A stretch of DNA of 64,000 bases from Nitrospiraceae bacterium (GTDB taxonomy: Bacteria; Nitrospirota; Nitrospiria; Nitrospirales; Nitrospiraceae). Location: assembly GCA_013140715.1 (NCBI GenBank), contig JABFSG010000059.1, positions 1 through 64,000 on the forward strand, in the 5' to 3' direction. The position numbers were made by a program, and so were the translations under genes. The notes beneath the pieces were generated by a model that worked only from the letters and a program-made list of their open reading frames with translations, was not told where the DNA came from and ran no database searches. This document shows positions 8,705-16,830 of the stretch, in pieces. Within the stretch, counting starts at the first letter, position 1, and every line of letters begins with the position of its first letter.

Positions 8705-8869
8705 ATGCCCGACAACCGCCCGCTCAACTTTGACCACGAAGCAACACTGGGAGAACTCGCTGGCCTCGGCAAGAACCGCCGCTTCGACGAAGTCATTGAC
8801 GACGAAGAATTCGAGGACATGGCAACCAATGGTTCCAGGAACTTTATTCTGCGACAAGGCCGCCGTTGA
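8705..8869 (+). CDS. 54-residue acidic ORF after hsdS, unknown
   Basis: A 54-codon frame starts three bases after the hsdS stop, the same spacing as between hsdR and hsdM. The product is acidic in the middle (FDEVIDDEEFEDMA) and begins MPDNRPLNFDHEATLGEL. I do not recognise it. Its position suggests a last small gene of the RM operon, or the N-terminal stub of a longer gene cut by the island boundary, since repeat sequence begins about 65 bases downstream. There is no clear Shine-Dalgarno sequence, so it would depend on coupling to hsdS. Confidence 0.45.
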   Translation: MPDNRPLNFDHEATLGELAGLGKNRRFDEVIDDEEFEDMATNGSRNFILRQGRR

Positions 8870-9268
8870 CGGCGCACAACGAACGCCATCTCTTCCTCCT
8901 CAATAATCCTTCCAAGCTCGCTCGTTATCTATTCGGGGATGGGGCTGATTGATCTTCCACTGCGCGCGTCCATTCCTAATCTTATCTTCATGTCAATGCC
9001 CAGCCCAGCTAAGGACGTGAGGAGCTTTTGACTGCGGCCGTCGAGCGAGGCCCTTCCAATGCTTCAATTTTTCCAGAGGGGGCAGGCAAACCGTTCTTCA
9101 CTGCGCGCATCGAGCGACCACCGGTACATCGTGGGGGCTCTGCGAGCAAGAAGGATGGTTGCCCGCCCCCTCGCATCCTTCTGAAGCCACGTCTTGCGCG
9201 AGCACAGGAGATCATCAGGCTCCATCCCCTCCTCAGTTCCACGAGCAGGAGGAAGACCGTCACCCGCC
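8870..9268. other. Non-coding right flank of the RM operon
   Basis: No gene is supported in these roughly 400 bases. They are largely occupied by the inverted-repeat element at 8935-9229 and, nearer hsdS, a segment (8905-8930) related in inverse orientation to the left flank near 2053-2078. Together with 1718-2220 this marks the two edges of the RM insertion. Confidence 0.6.
8935..9229. repeat. Right-flank element with about 33-bp terminal inverted repeats and a nested palindrome
   Basis: The left end (8935-8968, starting GGGGATGGGGCTGATTGATC) is the imperfect inverse of the right end (9197-9229, CGCGAGCACAGGAGATCATC then AGGCTCCATCCCC). A second inverted pair is nested inside: 9076-9108 (GAGGGGGCAGGCAAACCG and on to CTGCGCGC) against 9142-9172. 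The right arm matches the inverse of 1868-1905 almost base for base. Both left arms end in CACTGCGCGC. No open reading frame is evident inside, so it is a non-autonomous, MITE- or REP-like structure. Confidence 0.65.
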
Positions 9269-9580
9269 TCATGCTGCAGCCTTTTTTACCCTTACTTCAG
9301 CGCGGTAGCCTGTTGCGGCGAGAACTCGAATGAGCACATCGGTTGAGACACCATGAGTGTTCCCGTTTGCAATTGCGGTCACTCGTGTTCTCGACGTGCC
9401 GGCGTATTTTGCAATTTCGGCATGGGTGAGCCGTCCTGCTTGAATGATTTTCGCCAGTGCAACGGTAAGCTCCGAACGGAACTCCATTTCGGCGGTATCA
9501 GCTGCTGACAAACCCAAGGCATGTCCAAGGTCCTCGGCAGTCCGAACGGTCACACGCTTGCGGGTCTTAGGCCTAGTCAT
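9269..9580 (-). CDS. HigA-type XRE-family antitoxin
   Basis: About 103 residues with a helix-turn-helix of the XRE/Cro type (LTHAEIAKYAGTSRTRVTAI followed by a recognition helix) form the DNA-binding antitoxin of a type II pair. It would neutralise the toxin encoded immediately upstream and repress the shared promoter. ATG 9580 lies inside the end of the toxin gene (8-base overlap), so the order is toxin first, antitoxin second, as in higBA. The frame is open further upstream, but those residues are antisense-like and unconvincing. Confidence 0.82.
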   Translation of the reverse strand: MTRPKTRKRVTVRTAEDLGHALGLSAADTAEMEFRSELTVALAKIIQAGRLTHAEIAKYAGTSRTRVTAIANGNTHGVSTDVLIRVLAATGYRAEVRVKKAAA

Positions 9581-9905
9581 CCAATACCTCCTTGAGTCGC
9601 TGTTGGCCAATGGCAATTTCATGCGCAGGCGTCTTCTGGGTCTTCTTTTGGAATCCGTGAAACACCACAATCGTATCAACAACTTTTACAAAGTAGAACA
9701 CTCGCACAACCGTCGTTGCGCTTCTAACTCTAAGCTCGTGAACACCTGATGCCACCGTAGGCATCGGCCTACTGAGAGGTAAGCCGAGACTGACACCCTT
9801 CTGAACATCACGAAGTGCTTCACCGATCTCACGCTTGATCATCGGCGATTGGTTTCGAATGAATGCCAGCGCCTTGGGATGAAACGTAATCGACTTCACG
9901 GGCAC
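9573..9905 (-). CDS. HigB/RelE-type toxin (phage Gp49-like family)
   Basis: The 110-residue basic protein has the features of the Gp49-like HigB toxins: KSITFHPKALAFIRNQ, a GLPLSRPMPTVASGVHELRV core and VVRVFYFV followed by FHGFQKKTQKTPAHEI. Such toxins are ribosome-dependent mRNA interferases. It overlaps the antitoxin gene that follows. The pair sits between the repeat flank of the RM operon and the HIT/his operon, so it may belong to the same accessory island. The family is clear; activity is assumed. Confidence 0.82.
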   Translation of the reverse strand: MPVKSITFHPKALAFIRNQSPMIKREIGEALRDVQKGVSLGLPLSRPMPTVASGVHELRVRSATTVVRVFYFVKVVDTIVVFHGFQKKTQKTPAHEIAIGQQRLKEVLDD

Positions 9906-9971
9906 AGTATGTCTTAGATTCAGGACATTGGCAAGGGTGGTCAGTGACAGAAAATCTGCAATGGAAAAGGG

Positions 9972-10316
9972 TTAGCCGGGAGGCCAGCTCATGTGGCGGC
10001 CGCCTAGGATGTGGAGATGAAGATGAAATACACTCTGGCCGCCATCGGCACCGGTATTGACGACGAAGCGGTAGCCGGCATCGGCAATCCCCTTCTGTCG
10101 TGCAACCTTGTTGCCTGCCAGCAACAGACGCCCAAGTAGCGTCACATCCGAATCCTGAAGTTCGGCAATCGAAGTGACATGTTTGCGAGGGATGACGAGC
10201 GTATGTGTCGGAGCTTGGGGATTGATATCGTCGAACGCCACCACCAGCTCGTCCTCATAGACCAGCGTTGCAGGAATGGTCCGCGCGACGATTTTGCAAA
10301 AGAGACAGTCGCTCAT
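9972..10316 (-). CDS. HIT-family (HINT-like) nucleotide hydrolase
   Basis: The 114-residue histidine-triad protein has the motif HLHLH (98-102) with an upstream His in TPTHTLVIP-type context (PTHTLVIPRKH) and a zinc-type CLFC pair (4-7). HINT proteins hydrolyse adenosine phosphoramidates and acyl-adenylates. The gene overlaps hisIE by four bases and is the last member of the hisH-to-hisIE transcription unit. The length is typical. The physiological substrate is not known for most members. Confidence 0.9.
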   Translation of the reverse strand: MSDCLFCKIVARTIPATLVYEDELVVAFDDINPQAPTHTLVIPRKHVTSIAELQDSDVTLLGRLLLAGNKVARQKGIADAGYRFVVNTGADGGQSVFHLHLHILGGRHMSWPPG

Positions 10317-10966
10317 TTGGTCGCTTCTTTTCTCAAGCCTGATTTTCCGAACCGAGTCGCCAACTCCTGATAGATCTCCTGCGGCGTGATGCCGTGGTAC
10401 CCTAGCGCCACTAGAGTGTGGAACAACAGATCCGCCGTTTCGTAGACAATCTCGTCCCTCTTCCCACCCTTCCCCGCAATTGCCACCTCGCCTGCCTCCT
10501 CGACGACCTTCTTCAAGATACGATCGACACCGCCTTCCAGCAGTTTGGAGGTATAGGACTCGCTTGAGGGCTGACGTTTCCGCTCCTGGATCGTCTGGTA
10601 GAGACGCTCAAGAATTCCCCCCCAGGACTCGGACGTCTTCGTCCCAGGCTGGTCCAGACGAGAAAAGAAGCAGGCCCTCTCTCCTGTGTGGCAGGTCGGG
10701 CCGACCGGTTCGACCTTCACGAGAAGGGCATCGCCGTCACAATCTAAAAATAGATCCTTGAGCTGCAGCCTGTGGCCGGAGGTCTCACCCTTTTCCCATA
10801 GCGCCTGGCGCGAGCGGCTCCAGAAATGCACGGACTTGGTTTCGACGGTCTTTTGCAAAGCCTCCTGGTTCATAAAAGCCACCATCAGCACCGTCCCGTC
10901 CCGCCAATCCTGCACGACTGCAGGAATCAGCCCCTGCGCATCGAATTTCAATTGCCCGGCATTCAT
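10313..10966 (-). CDS. hisI: Phosphoribosyl-AMP cyclohydrolase / phosphoribosyl-ATP pyrophosphatase (HisIE)
   Basis: This bifunctional enzyme carries out the second and third steps of histidine synthesis. The N-terminal half is the cyclohydrolase ([34 protein letters not shown], zinc ligands around DCDGDALL and [12 protein letters not shown]). The C-terminal half from about residue 110 is the pyrophosphatase helical domain ([30 protein letters not shown]). At 217 residues it is the usual length for the fused form. It overlaps hisF by four bases and the HIT gene by four bases, so the three are translationally coupled. Confidence 0.95.
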   Translation of the reverse strand: MNAGQLKFDAQGLIPAVVQDWRDGTVLMVAFMNQEALQKTVETKSVHFWSRSRQALWEKGETSGHRLQLKDLFLDCDGDALLVKVEPVGPTCHTGERACFFSRLDQPGTKTSESWGGILERLYQTIQERKRQPSSESYTSKLLEGGVDRILKKVVEEAGEVAIAGKGGKRDEIVYETADLLFHTLVALGYHGITPQEIYQELATRFGKSGLRKEATK

Positions 10967-11727
10967 AATCGAACCGCCACTCCCTTCTGACGGAGATAGG
11001 CCTTCGCCTCAGGAATCGTGTGGGTCCTGAAGTGGAAAATAGACGCGGCCAGCACCGCATCGGCTTTGCCCTCGACCAATCCATCATAGAGGTGATCCAA
11101 ATTTCCGACACCGCCAGACGCAATGACCGGAATCGACAGGGCCTCCGATACGGCGGCAGTCAACGCCAGGTCATAGCCATGCTGATGGCCGTCTTGATCC
11201 ATGCTCGTCAGCAAGATCTCACCTGCCCCATACTGCGCCATTGTCTTTGCCCATTCGACAACGTCGAGCCCGGTCGACTTGCGGCCACCGTGAGTAAACA
11301 CTTCCCACCCTGTCGCCGGCGCAGCGCGATGTTTGGCATCGATCGCCACGACGATACACTGCGTCCCGAATCGCTCCGCTGCTTCCTTCACAAACTCAGG
11401 CCGTTGGACTGCCGCAGTATTGATACTCACCTTATCCGCGCCCGCGTTCAACAGCGCCCGGATGTCCTCAATCGTTCTGACTCCTCCGCCGACGGTCAGG
11501 GGCATAAATACCTGTGCCGCCGTCCGCTCGACCACATCGATGGTCGTCTTACGGTTCTCATGGGAGGCCGTGATGTCCAGGAAACAGAGTTCATCGGCTC
11601 CTTCGCGGTCGTAAAGCATCGCCGCTTCAACTGGATCTCCCGCATCGCGAAAATTGACATAACTCACGCCTTTGACGACGCGGCCGTCTTTGACATCGAG
11701 ACAGGGAATTATGCGTTTGGTCAACAC
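10963..11727 (-). CDS. hisF: Imidazole glycerol phosphate synthase, cyclase subunit
   Basis: HisF is the TIM-barrel subunit that joins ammonia, released by HisH, to the PRFAR intermediate and yields imidazole glycerol phosphate and AICAR. The 254 residues begin [20 protein letters not shown] with the catalytic Asp11. [13 protein letters not shown] and [13 protein letters not shown] are the two phosphate-binding loops of the half-barrels. It overlaps hisIE and follows hisA by nine bases. The HisH partner is encoded at the start of the same unit. Confidence 0.96.
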   Translation of the reverse strand: MLTKRIIPCLDVKDGRVVKGVSYVNFRDAGDPVEAAMLYDREGADELCFLDITASHENRKTTIDVVERTAAQVFMPLTVGGGVRTIEDIRALLNAGADKVSINTAAVQRPEFVKEAAERFGTQCIVVAIDAKHRAAPATGWEVFTHGGRKSTGLDVVEWAKTMAQYGAGEILLTSMDQDGHQHGYDLALTAAVSEALSIPVIASGGVGNLDHLYDGLVEGKADAVLAASIFHFRTHTIPEAKAYLRQKGVAVRL

Positions 11728-11735
11728 TTTACCCC

Positions 11736-12461
11736 TTACGCCTCACCGAGGGCTGCTAGAGCAACGCGATAATCTAGCTTGCCGTCGTAGAGCGCCTTCC
11801 CCACAATCGCGCCTTCAACCTGATGACCGAGCGCCTGCACAGCCTTCAAGTCTTCGACTCGCGAAATCCCGCCGGAGGCAATCACGGGGAACGACGACAA
11901 CTCCACCACTTCACGCAGCGCTGTCAGATTCGGTCCACCCAGCATCCCATCGCGGGCAATATCCGTATAAATCACCGCGCCCAACGCATGGCCTTCCAAC
12001 TGACCGAGTAGATCCGTCGCCTTCGTCTCCGACACTGCCGTCCAACCTCGTACCGCCACCTTCCCATCCCTCGCATCAAGCCCCAACAGAATCTGGTGAG
12101 GAAACTCCAGACAGGCTTTTTCTAAGAAAGACCGATCGGTCAAGGCCGCAGTACCGAGCACCAGCCTGGTCACGCCTGCGCCGAGATAACGACGTACCGT
12201 TTCGATCGACCGGATCCCTCCTCCCACCTGCACCTTCACGGTAACGGTACGAATGATCGCTTCGATCTGGGGAAGATTGCGGGGCTCCCCATCCACTGCT
12301 CCATTCAGGTCTACGACATGGATCAGGGACGCGCCTGCTTGTTGCCATTGCCTTGCGACAGCCGGTACATCGTCTGAATAGACGGTTTCGGCGGCCATGT
12401 CGCCCTGACGCAACCGGACACAGCGGCCGTCTTTCAGATCGATCGCTGGAATCACGAGCAT
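11736..12461 (-). CDS. hisA: ProFAR isomerase
   Basis: HisA opens the ribose ring of ProFAR by an Amadori rearrangement to give PRFAR, the substrate of HisF. The 241 residues form a TIM barrel with [20 protein letters not shown] (catalytic Asp8), [13 protein letters not shown] and [14 protein letters not shown]. It is a half-barrel paralogue of hisF and is adjacent to it, as is usual. Start ATG 12461. It lies five bases after the lipoprotein gene. Confidence 0.96.
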   Translation of the reverse strand: MLVIPAIDLKDGRCVRLRQGDMAAETVYSDDVPAVARQWQQAGASLIHVVDLNGAVDGEPRNLPQIEAIIRTVTVKVQVGGGIRSIETVRRYLGAGVTRLVLGTAALTDRSFLEKACLEFPHQILLGLDARDGKVAVRGWTAVSETKATDLLGQLEGHALGAVIYTDIARDGMLGGPNLTALREVVELSSFPVIASGGISRVEDLKAVQALGHQVEGAIVGKALYDGKLDYRVALAALGEA

Positions 12462-12466
12462 ATCTG

Positions 12467-13219
12467 CTACCGTTCCTCTGCCTTTCCAAACGGGAACTCG
12501 AGGAGCAAATGTTCGACCCCATAGGCTGCCAGCTCATCCGCCGTGACAAATACCCCGTGCCGCTGAATAAACCCCATCACATCTTCCGTCATCGGCCGCT
12601 GTCTCTCGTAGTAATTCCCTTCCCACAAAACCTGCCCGTCAGCCGCGACAACCTTAGCTTCAAATCCCACCATCGCAGCAGGGCTGGCGCCAAAGCGACC
12701 ACCGACTCGCTCCTGGTATACCAACACTTGGCCGATCAGCGACGCATCTACCTTGAGCTGCTTCATCACTGTGACCGCCGGTAATTGACCGGCTGGAAGT
12801 TGAGTCGTCGTCTGGGATGCCAGCACTCTCGCTGCTTCACTCGGTGCCAGCACCGTCACACCCTGCCTTGTCCTTAACCTGCTCCAGAATAATTGGGTAA
12901 CAGTATCCCCAGCACTAGTCGGCACAATGACTGTTTGCCGGAGGGGCTGTTCGGTATTCGGCGGTATGGCGAATGCGATATCAGATCGGCGAACCCCCGC
13001 CGGCACCGAGAAGGTCTGATCGACGACATCCCTCACCTGTGGAGTTGTGAGGGTCGTGAACGGGACCAGCGCGATGGTGCGAACCTGATAGCGCGGCAAT
13101 TCTGCGGACGATCTCGTCGTCACTTTCGATCCGCTGCAGCCGACTACGGCTAGCGCGAGAATCACCAGCGTGAGCGCGCGAGGCGTCAGGCGTGAGGCGA
13201 CCGTTCGCTTGTTTCTCAT
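12467..13219 (-). CDS. Lipoprotein of unknown function inside the his unit
   Basis: About 250 residues begin MRNKRTVASRLTPRALTLVI and reach a lipobox AVVGC, so the mature protein should be a lipid-anchored periplasmic or outer-membrane protein. ATG 13219 is chosen because GAGG stands eight bases upstream; two earlier in-frame starts have no room for it. The mature part contains VRTIALVPFTTL, VTQLFWSRLRTRQGVTVLAP and QLKVDASLIGQVLVYQERVG, reminiscent of lipoproteins that assemble multimeric outer-membrane complexes, but I cannot name the family. It sits between hisH and hisA, where no envelope gene is expected. Confidence 0.75.
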   Translation of the reverse strand: MRNKRTVASRLTPRALTLVILALAVVGCSGSKVTTRSSAELPRYQVRTIALVPFTTLTTPQVRDVVDQTFSVPAGVRRSDIAFAIPPNTEQPLRQTVIVPTSAGDTVTQLFWSRLRTRQGVTVLAPSEAARVLASQTTTQLPAGQLPAVTVMKQLKVDASLIGQVLVYQERVGGRFGASPAAMVGFEAKVVAADGQVLWEGNYYERQRPMTEDVMGFIQRHGVFVTADELAAYGVEHLLLEFPFGKAEER

Positions 13220-13255
13220 TTTCATCACCTCACCCGCAGGCCTAACCCCTGACAG

Positions 13256-13867
13256 CTATGCGTGCCAAGATCCAAAATTTTTGACCAACTGCAACCCGAC
13301 GGCCTGGCTCTTTTCGGGATGGAACTGACAGGCCACCACATTGTCCCGCCAAATACTCGACACAAACGTCGCCCCATAGTCCGTCGTCGTTGCTGCAACG
13401 GCCTTGTCGGAGGGGTCGACATAGAATGAATGCACAAAGTACCAGTACGACTCGTTGGGAATCCCTTCGAACAGGGGGCAGCGCCGCTCAAGCGAGACCC
13501 TATTCCACCCCATGTGCGGCACCTTTAGGCTCTGATCGACGGCAAATCGTCTGACTTTTCCGGGAATGATACCGAGCCCCTTGTGGGCCCCAAATTCCTC
13601 ACTCTCCTCGAACAATAATTGGAGCCCCAAACAGATTCCCAAAAATGGCTTTCCCGATTGAATCGCCGTGCGAATCGGTTCCGCCAACCCATAGCGATCG
13701 ACGTTGGCCATACAGTCCCCAAAGGCCCCGACACCCGGTAACACCACATGACTCGCATTTCCAATCACGCGCGGGTCACGTGTCACCACCGCCTGATGTC
13801 CCATCGCCTCGAAGGCTTTGGAGACACTGCGCAGGTTACCCATACCGTAGTCGATGATCGCGATCAC
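13256..13867 (-). CDS. hisH: Imidazole glycerol phosphate synthase, glutaminase subunit
   Basis: HisH hydrolyses glutamine and feeds ammonia to HisF. About 203 residues form a class I glutamine amidotransferase with the nucleophile in GICLGLQLLFE and the His-Glu pair in CQFHPEKS; the N-terminus is AIIDYGMGNLRSV. GTG 13867 is preferred over TTG 13873 because AGGA lies seven bases before the GTG, whereas it would abut the TTG. That ribosome site is part of the palindrome CCTGCAGG (13876-13883), which overlaps the end of the repeat element at 13879. It is the first gene of the hisH-lipoprotein-hisA-hisF-hisIE-HIT unit. Confidence 0.95.
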   Translation of the reverse strand: MIAIIDYGMGNLRSVSKAFEAMGHQAVVTRDPRVIGNASHVVLPGVGAFGDCMANVDRYGLAEPIRTAIQSGKPFLGICLGLQLLFEESEEFGAHKGLGIIPGKVRRFAVDQSLKVPHMGWNRVSLERRCPLFEGIPNESYWYFVHSFYVDPSDKAVAATTTDYGATFVSSIWRDNVVACQFHPEKSQAVGLQLVKNFGSWHA

Positions 13868-13878
13868 ATTCAATTCCT

Positions 13879-14004
13879 GCAGGATGCTGAAAAAGCCCGC
13901 CAGCTTTGTTCTCGGCTCATCGAAATCCTCAACGTACCCCTGAGGGTACGCCTCCGGTTCCGACTCGCCTGCGGCCTTGCTGAACGGCCTTTTTGAGCAT
14001 CCTG
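13879..14004. repeat. 126-bp inverted-repeat element, copy 1 (upstream of hisH)
   Basis: The element starts GCAGGATGCTGAAAAAGCCC and ends GGCCTTTTTGAGCATCCTG, so its ends are near-perfect inverted repeats of about 17 bases. The interior has the palindrome-like CGTACCCCTGAGGGTACG. A second copy lies at 56761-56884 in inverse orientation, and outer parts and interior match over the full length. It separates hisB and its terminator from hisH. It is too short to encode a protein, so it is best described as a MITE- or BIME-like repeat. Confidence 0.85.
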
Positions 14005-14163
14005 ATGGATGCGAGAGGGAAGACTCCTGATTCCACTCACATCCTGCTCCCTAATCTGACCGTAAGATTGTAACAATACCGCAACTGAGCTGACTCTGCC
14101 ACTAACATGTATGCATGATAGATCCACAGGCTGAGGTTCTTCTTTATCGCTACGTTCAGCAAC

Positions 14164-14197
14164 AAAAAGGGGATGGCCCATTCAACATGCCATCCCC
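14164..14197 (-). terminator. Intrinsic terminator after hisB
   Basis: Read on the minus strand, GGGGATGGC and GCCATCCCC form a 9-bp GC-rich stem around an 11-base loop, followed directly by TTTTTGTT. It lies about 40 bases after the hisB stop and closes the prfA-to-hisB unit, so hisH must have its own promoter in the remaining 160 bases or in the repeat element. Confidence 0.85.
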
Positions 14198-14236
14198 TTC
14201 ATTCACCGGGCTCTGAGCCGTCTGTAAAAATCCGTC

Positions 14237-14845
14237 TTATAGCATCCCCTTCGTCGACAGCACCTTCCCTGCCAATCGCTCTTCCGGCATCGTTGCCTGA
14301 TCCAATGCCTTGGCTAACGCCTTGAAGATGGCTTCCATAATATGGTGCGGGTTGCGCCCGTACATGAGATTCACGTGGAGGTTCAATCCACCATGCGTCA
14401 CGAAGGCCTGGAAGAAGTCCTCGAAGAGACCGAGATCGAAGGCTTTGATCTTTCGATCCGGCAACACCACGTTGTAGACAAGATAGGGCCTACCGCTCAG
14501 ATCGACCGTGACCTGGGCCAGCGTTTCATCGAGCGGGGCTGAGGCAAATCCAAACCGCTTGATTCCCGCCTTCTCGCCCAAGGCCTGATGCAAGGCCTTG
14601 CCCATCACGATGCCGACATCCTCTACCGTGTGGTGTTCGTCGATATCGATGTCGCCCTTGGCTTTGACCGTGATGTCGAAAAACCCATGCTTGGACATCA
14701 GCTCCAGCATGTGATCGAAGAAGCGAATCCCTGTGTCGATCTTTCCCTGCCCGCTCCCGTCCAATGTCCATTCGACGTGGATGTCCGTTTCCTTCGTGGC
14801 TCGGTGAATCGACGACTGTCGAAGTGCAGATCCGTTTTTCTTCAT
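14237..14845 (-). CDS. hisB: Imidazoleglycerol-phosphate dehydratase
   Basis: This manganese enzyme dehydrates imidazole glycerol phosphate to imidazole acetol phosphate. The 202 residues contain the metal-binding motifs [27 protein letters not shown] and, in the second half, [15 protein letters not shown] and [17 protein letters not shown]. It is the monofunctional dehydratase; no phosphatase domain is fused, so histidinol phosphatase must be encoded elsewhere. It overlaps hisD by four bases. Confidence 0.96.
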   Translation of the reverse strand: MKKNGSALRQSSIHRATKETDIHVEWTLDGSGQGKIDTGIRFFDHMLELMSKHGFFDITVKAKGDIDIDEHHTVEDVGIVMGKALHQALGEKAGIKRFGFASAPLDETLAQVTVDLSGRPYLVYNVVLPDRKIKAFDLGLFEDFFQAFVTHGGLNLHVNLMYGRNPHHIMEAIFKALAKALDQATMPEERLAGKVLSTKGML

Positions 14846-16125
14846 GAAAACCTGCTTTGCGCCGACTTGGCATGGGCGTCGAACCCTTCGATATGCGCCA
14901 AGCGCACGAGATGATCCTTCACCCTGCTTAACTCCGGGCGTGTATAATGCACGATGTTGCTCACCTTGATGTAGTCGTGCACGGAGAGCGCCGAAAAGAA
15001 ACGCGCCGTCCCGCCGGTCGGCAAGACATGATTCGGTCCCGCCACATAATCTGCAACCGATGGAGGAGTATACCGGCCTAAGAAAAGCGCCCCCGCGTGA
15101 CGGATTTTCTCTAAATATTCAAACGGCTCATCGACCGAGAGAGTCAAGTGTTCAGGGGCAATCTCGTTAGCCACATCGATAGCTTCATCCATGGTAGCGA
15201 CGACGAAGGCCACCGAATGTCGCGCGATGGACTTGGCTGCAATCTTTTCCCGTAGCAACCCCTTCAACTGACTGTCGATGAGTCGCACGACATCCTTCGC
15301 CAACCGGGCCGACGTCGTAACGAGATAGACCTGTGCATCTTCATCGTGTTCTGCTTCGCAGAGAAGATCGGCCGCGACATGGGCCGGTTTGGCGTCGTCA
15401 TCTGCCACGACGAGCAATTCGCTCGGGCCTGCCACCATGTCGATCCCGACCGTGCCGTAGAGAAGCCGTTTGGCCGTCGCAACATAAATATTGCCAGGAC
15501 CCACAATTTTGTCGACGCGCGCGATCGTCTTGGTCCCATAGGCCATCGCTCCGACTGCTTGCACGCCTCCGATGCGATAGATCTCCGTGACCCCGGCGAT
15601 GTCGGCCGCAACCAGCAAATAGGGATTGATCGGACCTTTTTGCGGCGGGGTACACATGACCACACGGGAAACACCCGCGACCTTGGCCGGAATCGCGCAC
15701 ATCAAGACCGATGAGGGATAGACGGCCTTGCCGCCCGGCACATAGACCCCGACTGAATCGACCGGTGTGACCAACTGTCCCAGTGTCGCCTCGTTGTCCT
15801 GATACATCCAGGTCTTGATGCGTTGGCGCTCGTGGAACGATGTGATCCGCTGGGCCGCGAACCGGAGTGCATCGCCCTCGTCTTTCCGAATATGAAAATA
15901 TGCGTCTTTGATTTCTTCCGGAGTCACGCGCAGCTCCGAATCTTTCATGGAGACGCGGTCGAATTGTTTGGTATAGCGGAGGACGGCCTTATCGCCGCCC
16001 CGTTCCACGGCTTGCAGAATAGACTTGACCGTTTTTTCAACGGCCGCCCCCTGCACGCGGGCGCGCGAAGCCACTTTTTTCAGTGCGGAGGAAAAGACTC
16101 GCTCGGTGGAGGCGACAATCTTCAT
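14842..16125 (-). CDS. hisD: Histidinol dehydrogenase
   Basis: HisD makes histidine by two NAD-dependent oxidations of histidinol. About 427 residues include [40 protein letters not shown] and the zinc-site segment [11 protein letters not shown], and near the end [17 protein letters not shown]. The true start is MKIVAST at 16125, which overlaps the hisG stop by four bases; the open frame upstream is antisense to hisG and is not part of the protein. Length is typical. Confidence 0.96.
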   Translation of the reverse strand: MKIVASTERVFSSALKKVASRARVQGAAVEKTVKSILQAVERGGDKAVLRYTKQFDRVSMKDSELRVTPEEIKDAYFHIRKDEGDALRFAAQRITSFHERQRIKTWMYQDNEATLGQLVTPVDSVGVYVPGGKAVYPSSVLMCAIPAKVAGVSRVVMCTPPQKGPINPYLLVAADIAGVTEIYRIGGVQAVGAMAYGTKTIARVDKIVGPGNIYVATAKRLLYGTVGIDMVAGPSELLVVADDDAKPAHVAADLLCEAEHDEDAQVYLVTTSARLAKDVVRLIDSQLKGLLREKIAAKSIARHSVAFVVATMDEAIDVANEIAPEHLTLSVDEPFEYLEKIRHAGALFLGRYTPPSVADYVAGPNHVLPTGGTARFFSALSVHDYIKVSNIVHYTRPELSRVKDHLVRLAHIEGFDAHAKSAQSRFS

Positions 16126-16826
16126 ATGGGCGTCCGTCTCACCTTTCGACGTGCTCCGCGCGAAGACTTCCGCGGAACGGATGGTCGAGGCTCTATCGCT
16201 GCGCTGGTGACGGCCCTGAGATTTTTGATCAACTCTGTGACTACCGCATGCTTCAGCTTCAAACTCGCTCGATTGACAACCAACCGGGCTGTGGACCGCG
16301 CAATACACTCGACTTCAACAAGTTGATGCGCCTTCAAGGTGTTGCCGGTCTCGACCAGATCGACGATCCGATCGGCCAGACCGACCAACGGAGCCAGTTC
16401 GATCGAGCCGTATAACTTGACGATTTCGACCGGCACGCCGCGCTGATTGAAATATCGCTCAGTGATCTTCGGATACTTCGTTGCGACCCGAATTTTCGAG
16501 GACAGCCGATCGCGTGAAGCCTGCCCCTGAAGCGCAGCGACGGCAATTCTACACGCTCCAAACCCTAAATCCAATGGTTCATATACGTCGCTATCCTGCT
16601 CCATCAAGACGTCTTTCCCGACAATCCCGACGTCCGCCGCGCCATACTCGACATAGGTCGGCACGTCGGTCGGACGCACGACCAGAAAGGTCATGCCGAC
16701 CTCCGGACAGGGAAATACCAGCCGACGACTCTCGGTCGAGAGGCTGCCCATGGCATATCCCGCCCGGCGAAAGACGTCCAGCGTGAGATCCAACATTTTC
16801 CCCTTCGACAAGGCAATCGTCAGCAT
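16122..16826 (-). CDS. hisG: ATP phosphoribosyltransferase, short form
   Basis: HisG condenses ATP and PRPP in the first, feedback-controlled step of histidine synthesis. The 234 residues begin MLTIALSKGKMLD and have EQDSDVYEPLDLGFGACRIA and DLVETGNTLKAHQL, the PRPP-binding loop region. It lacks the C-terminal ACT-like regulatory domain of the about 300-residue form, so it is a short HisG that normally needs HisZ for activity. No hisZ is seen in the window. The last 14 residues ([14 protein letters not shown]) are a strongly basic extension. It starts four bases after murA. Confidence 0.94.
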   Translation of the reverse strand: MLTIALSKGKMLDLTLDVFRRAGYAMGSLSTESRRLVFPCPEVGMTFLVVRPTDVPTYVEYGAADVGIVGKDVLMEQDSDVYEPLDLGFGACRIAVAALQGQASRDRLSSKIRVATKYPKITERYFNQRGVPVEIVKLYGSIELAPLVGLADRIVDLVETGNTLKAHQLVEVECIARSTARLVVNRASLKLKHAVVTELIKNLRAVTSAAIEPRPSVPRKSSRGARRKVRRTPI

Positions 16827-16830
16827 AGTA

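Noticed and set aside
16128-16308. N-terminal extension of the hisD frame
   Set aside because: The sequence is antisense-type and overlaps hisG; HisD begins at MKIVAST (16125).
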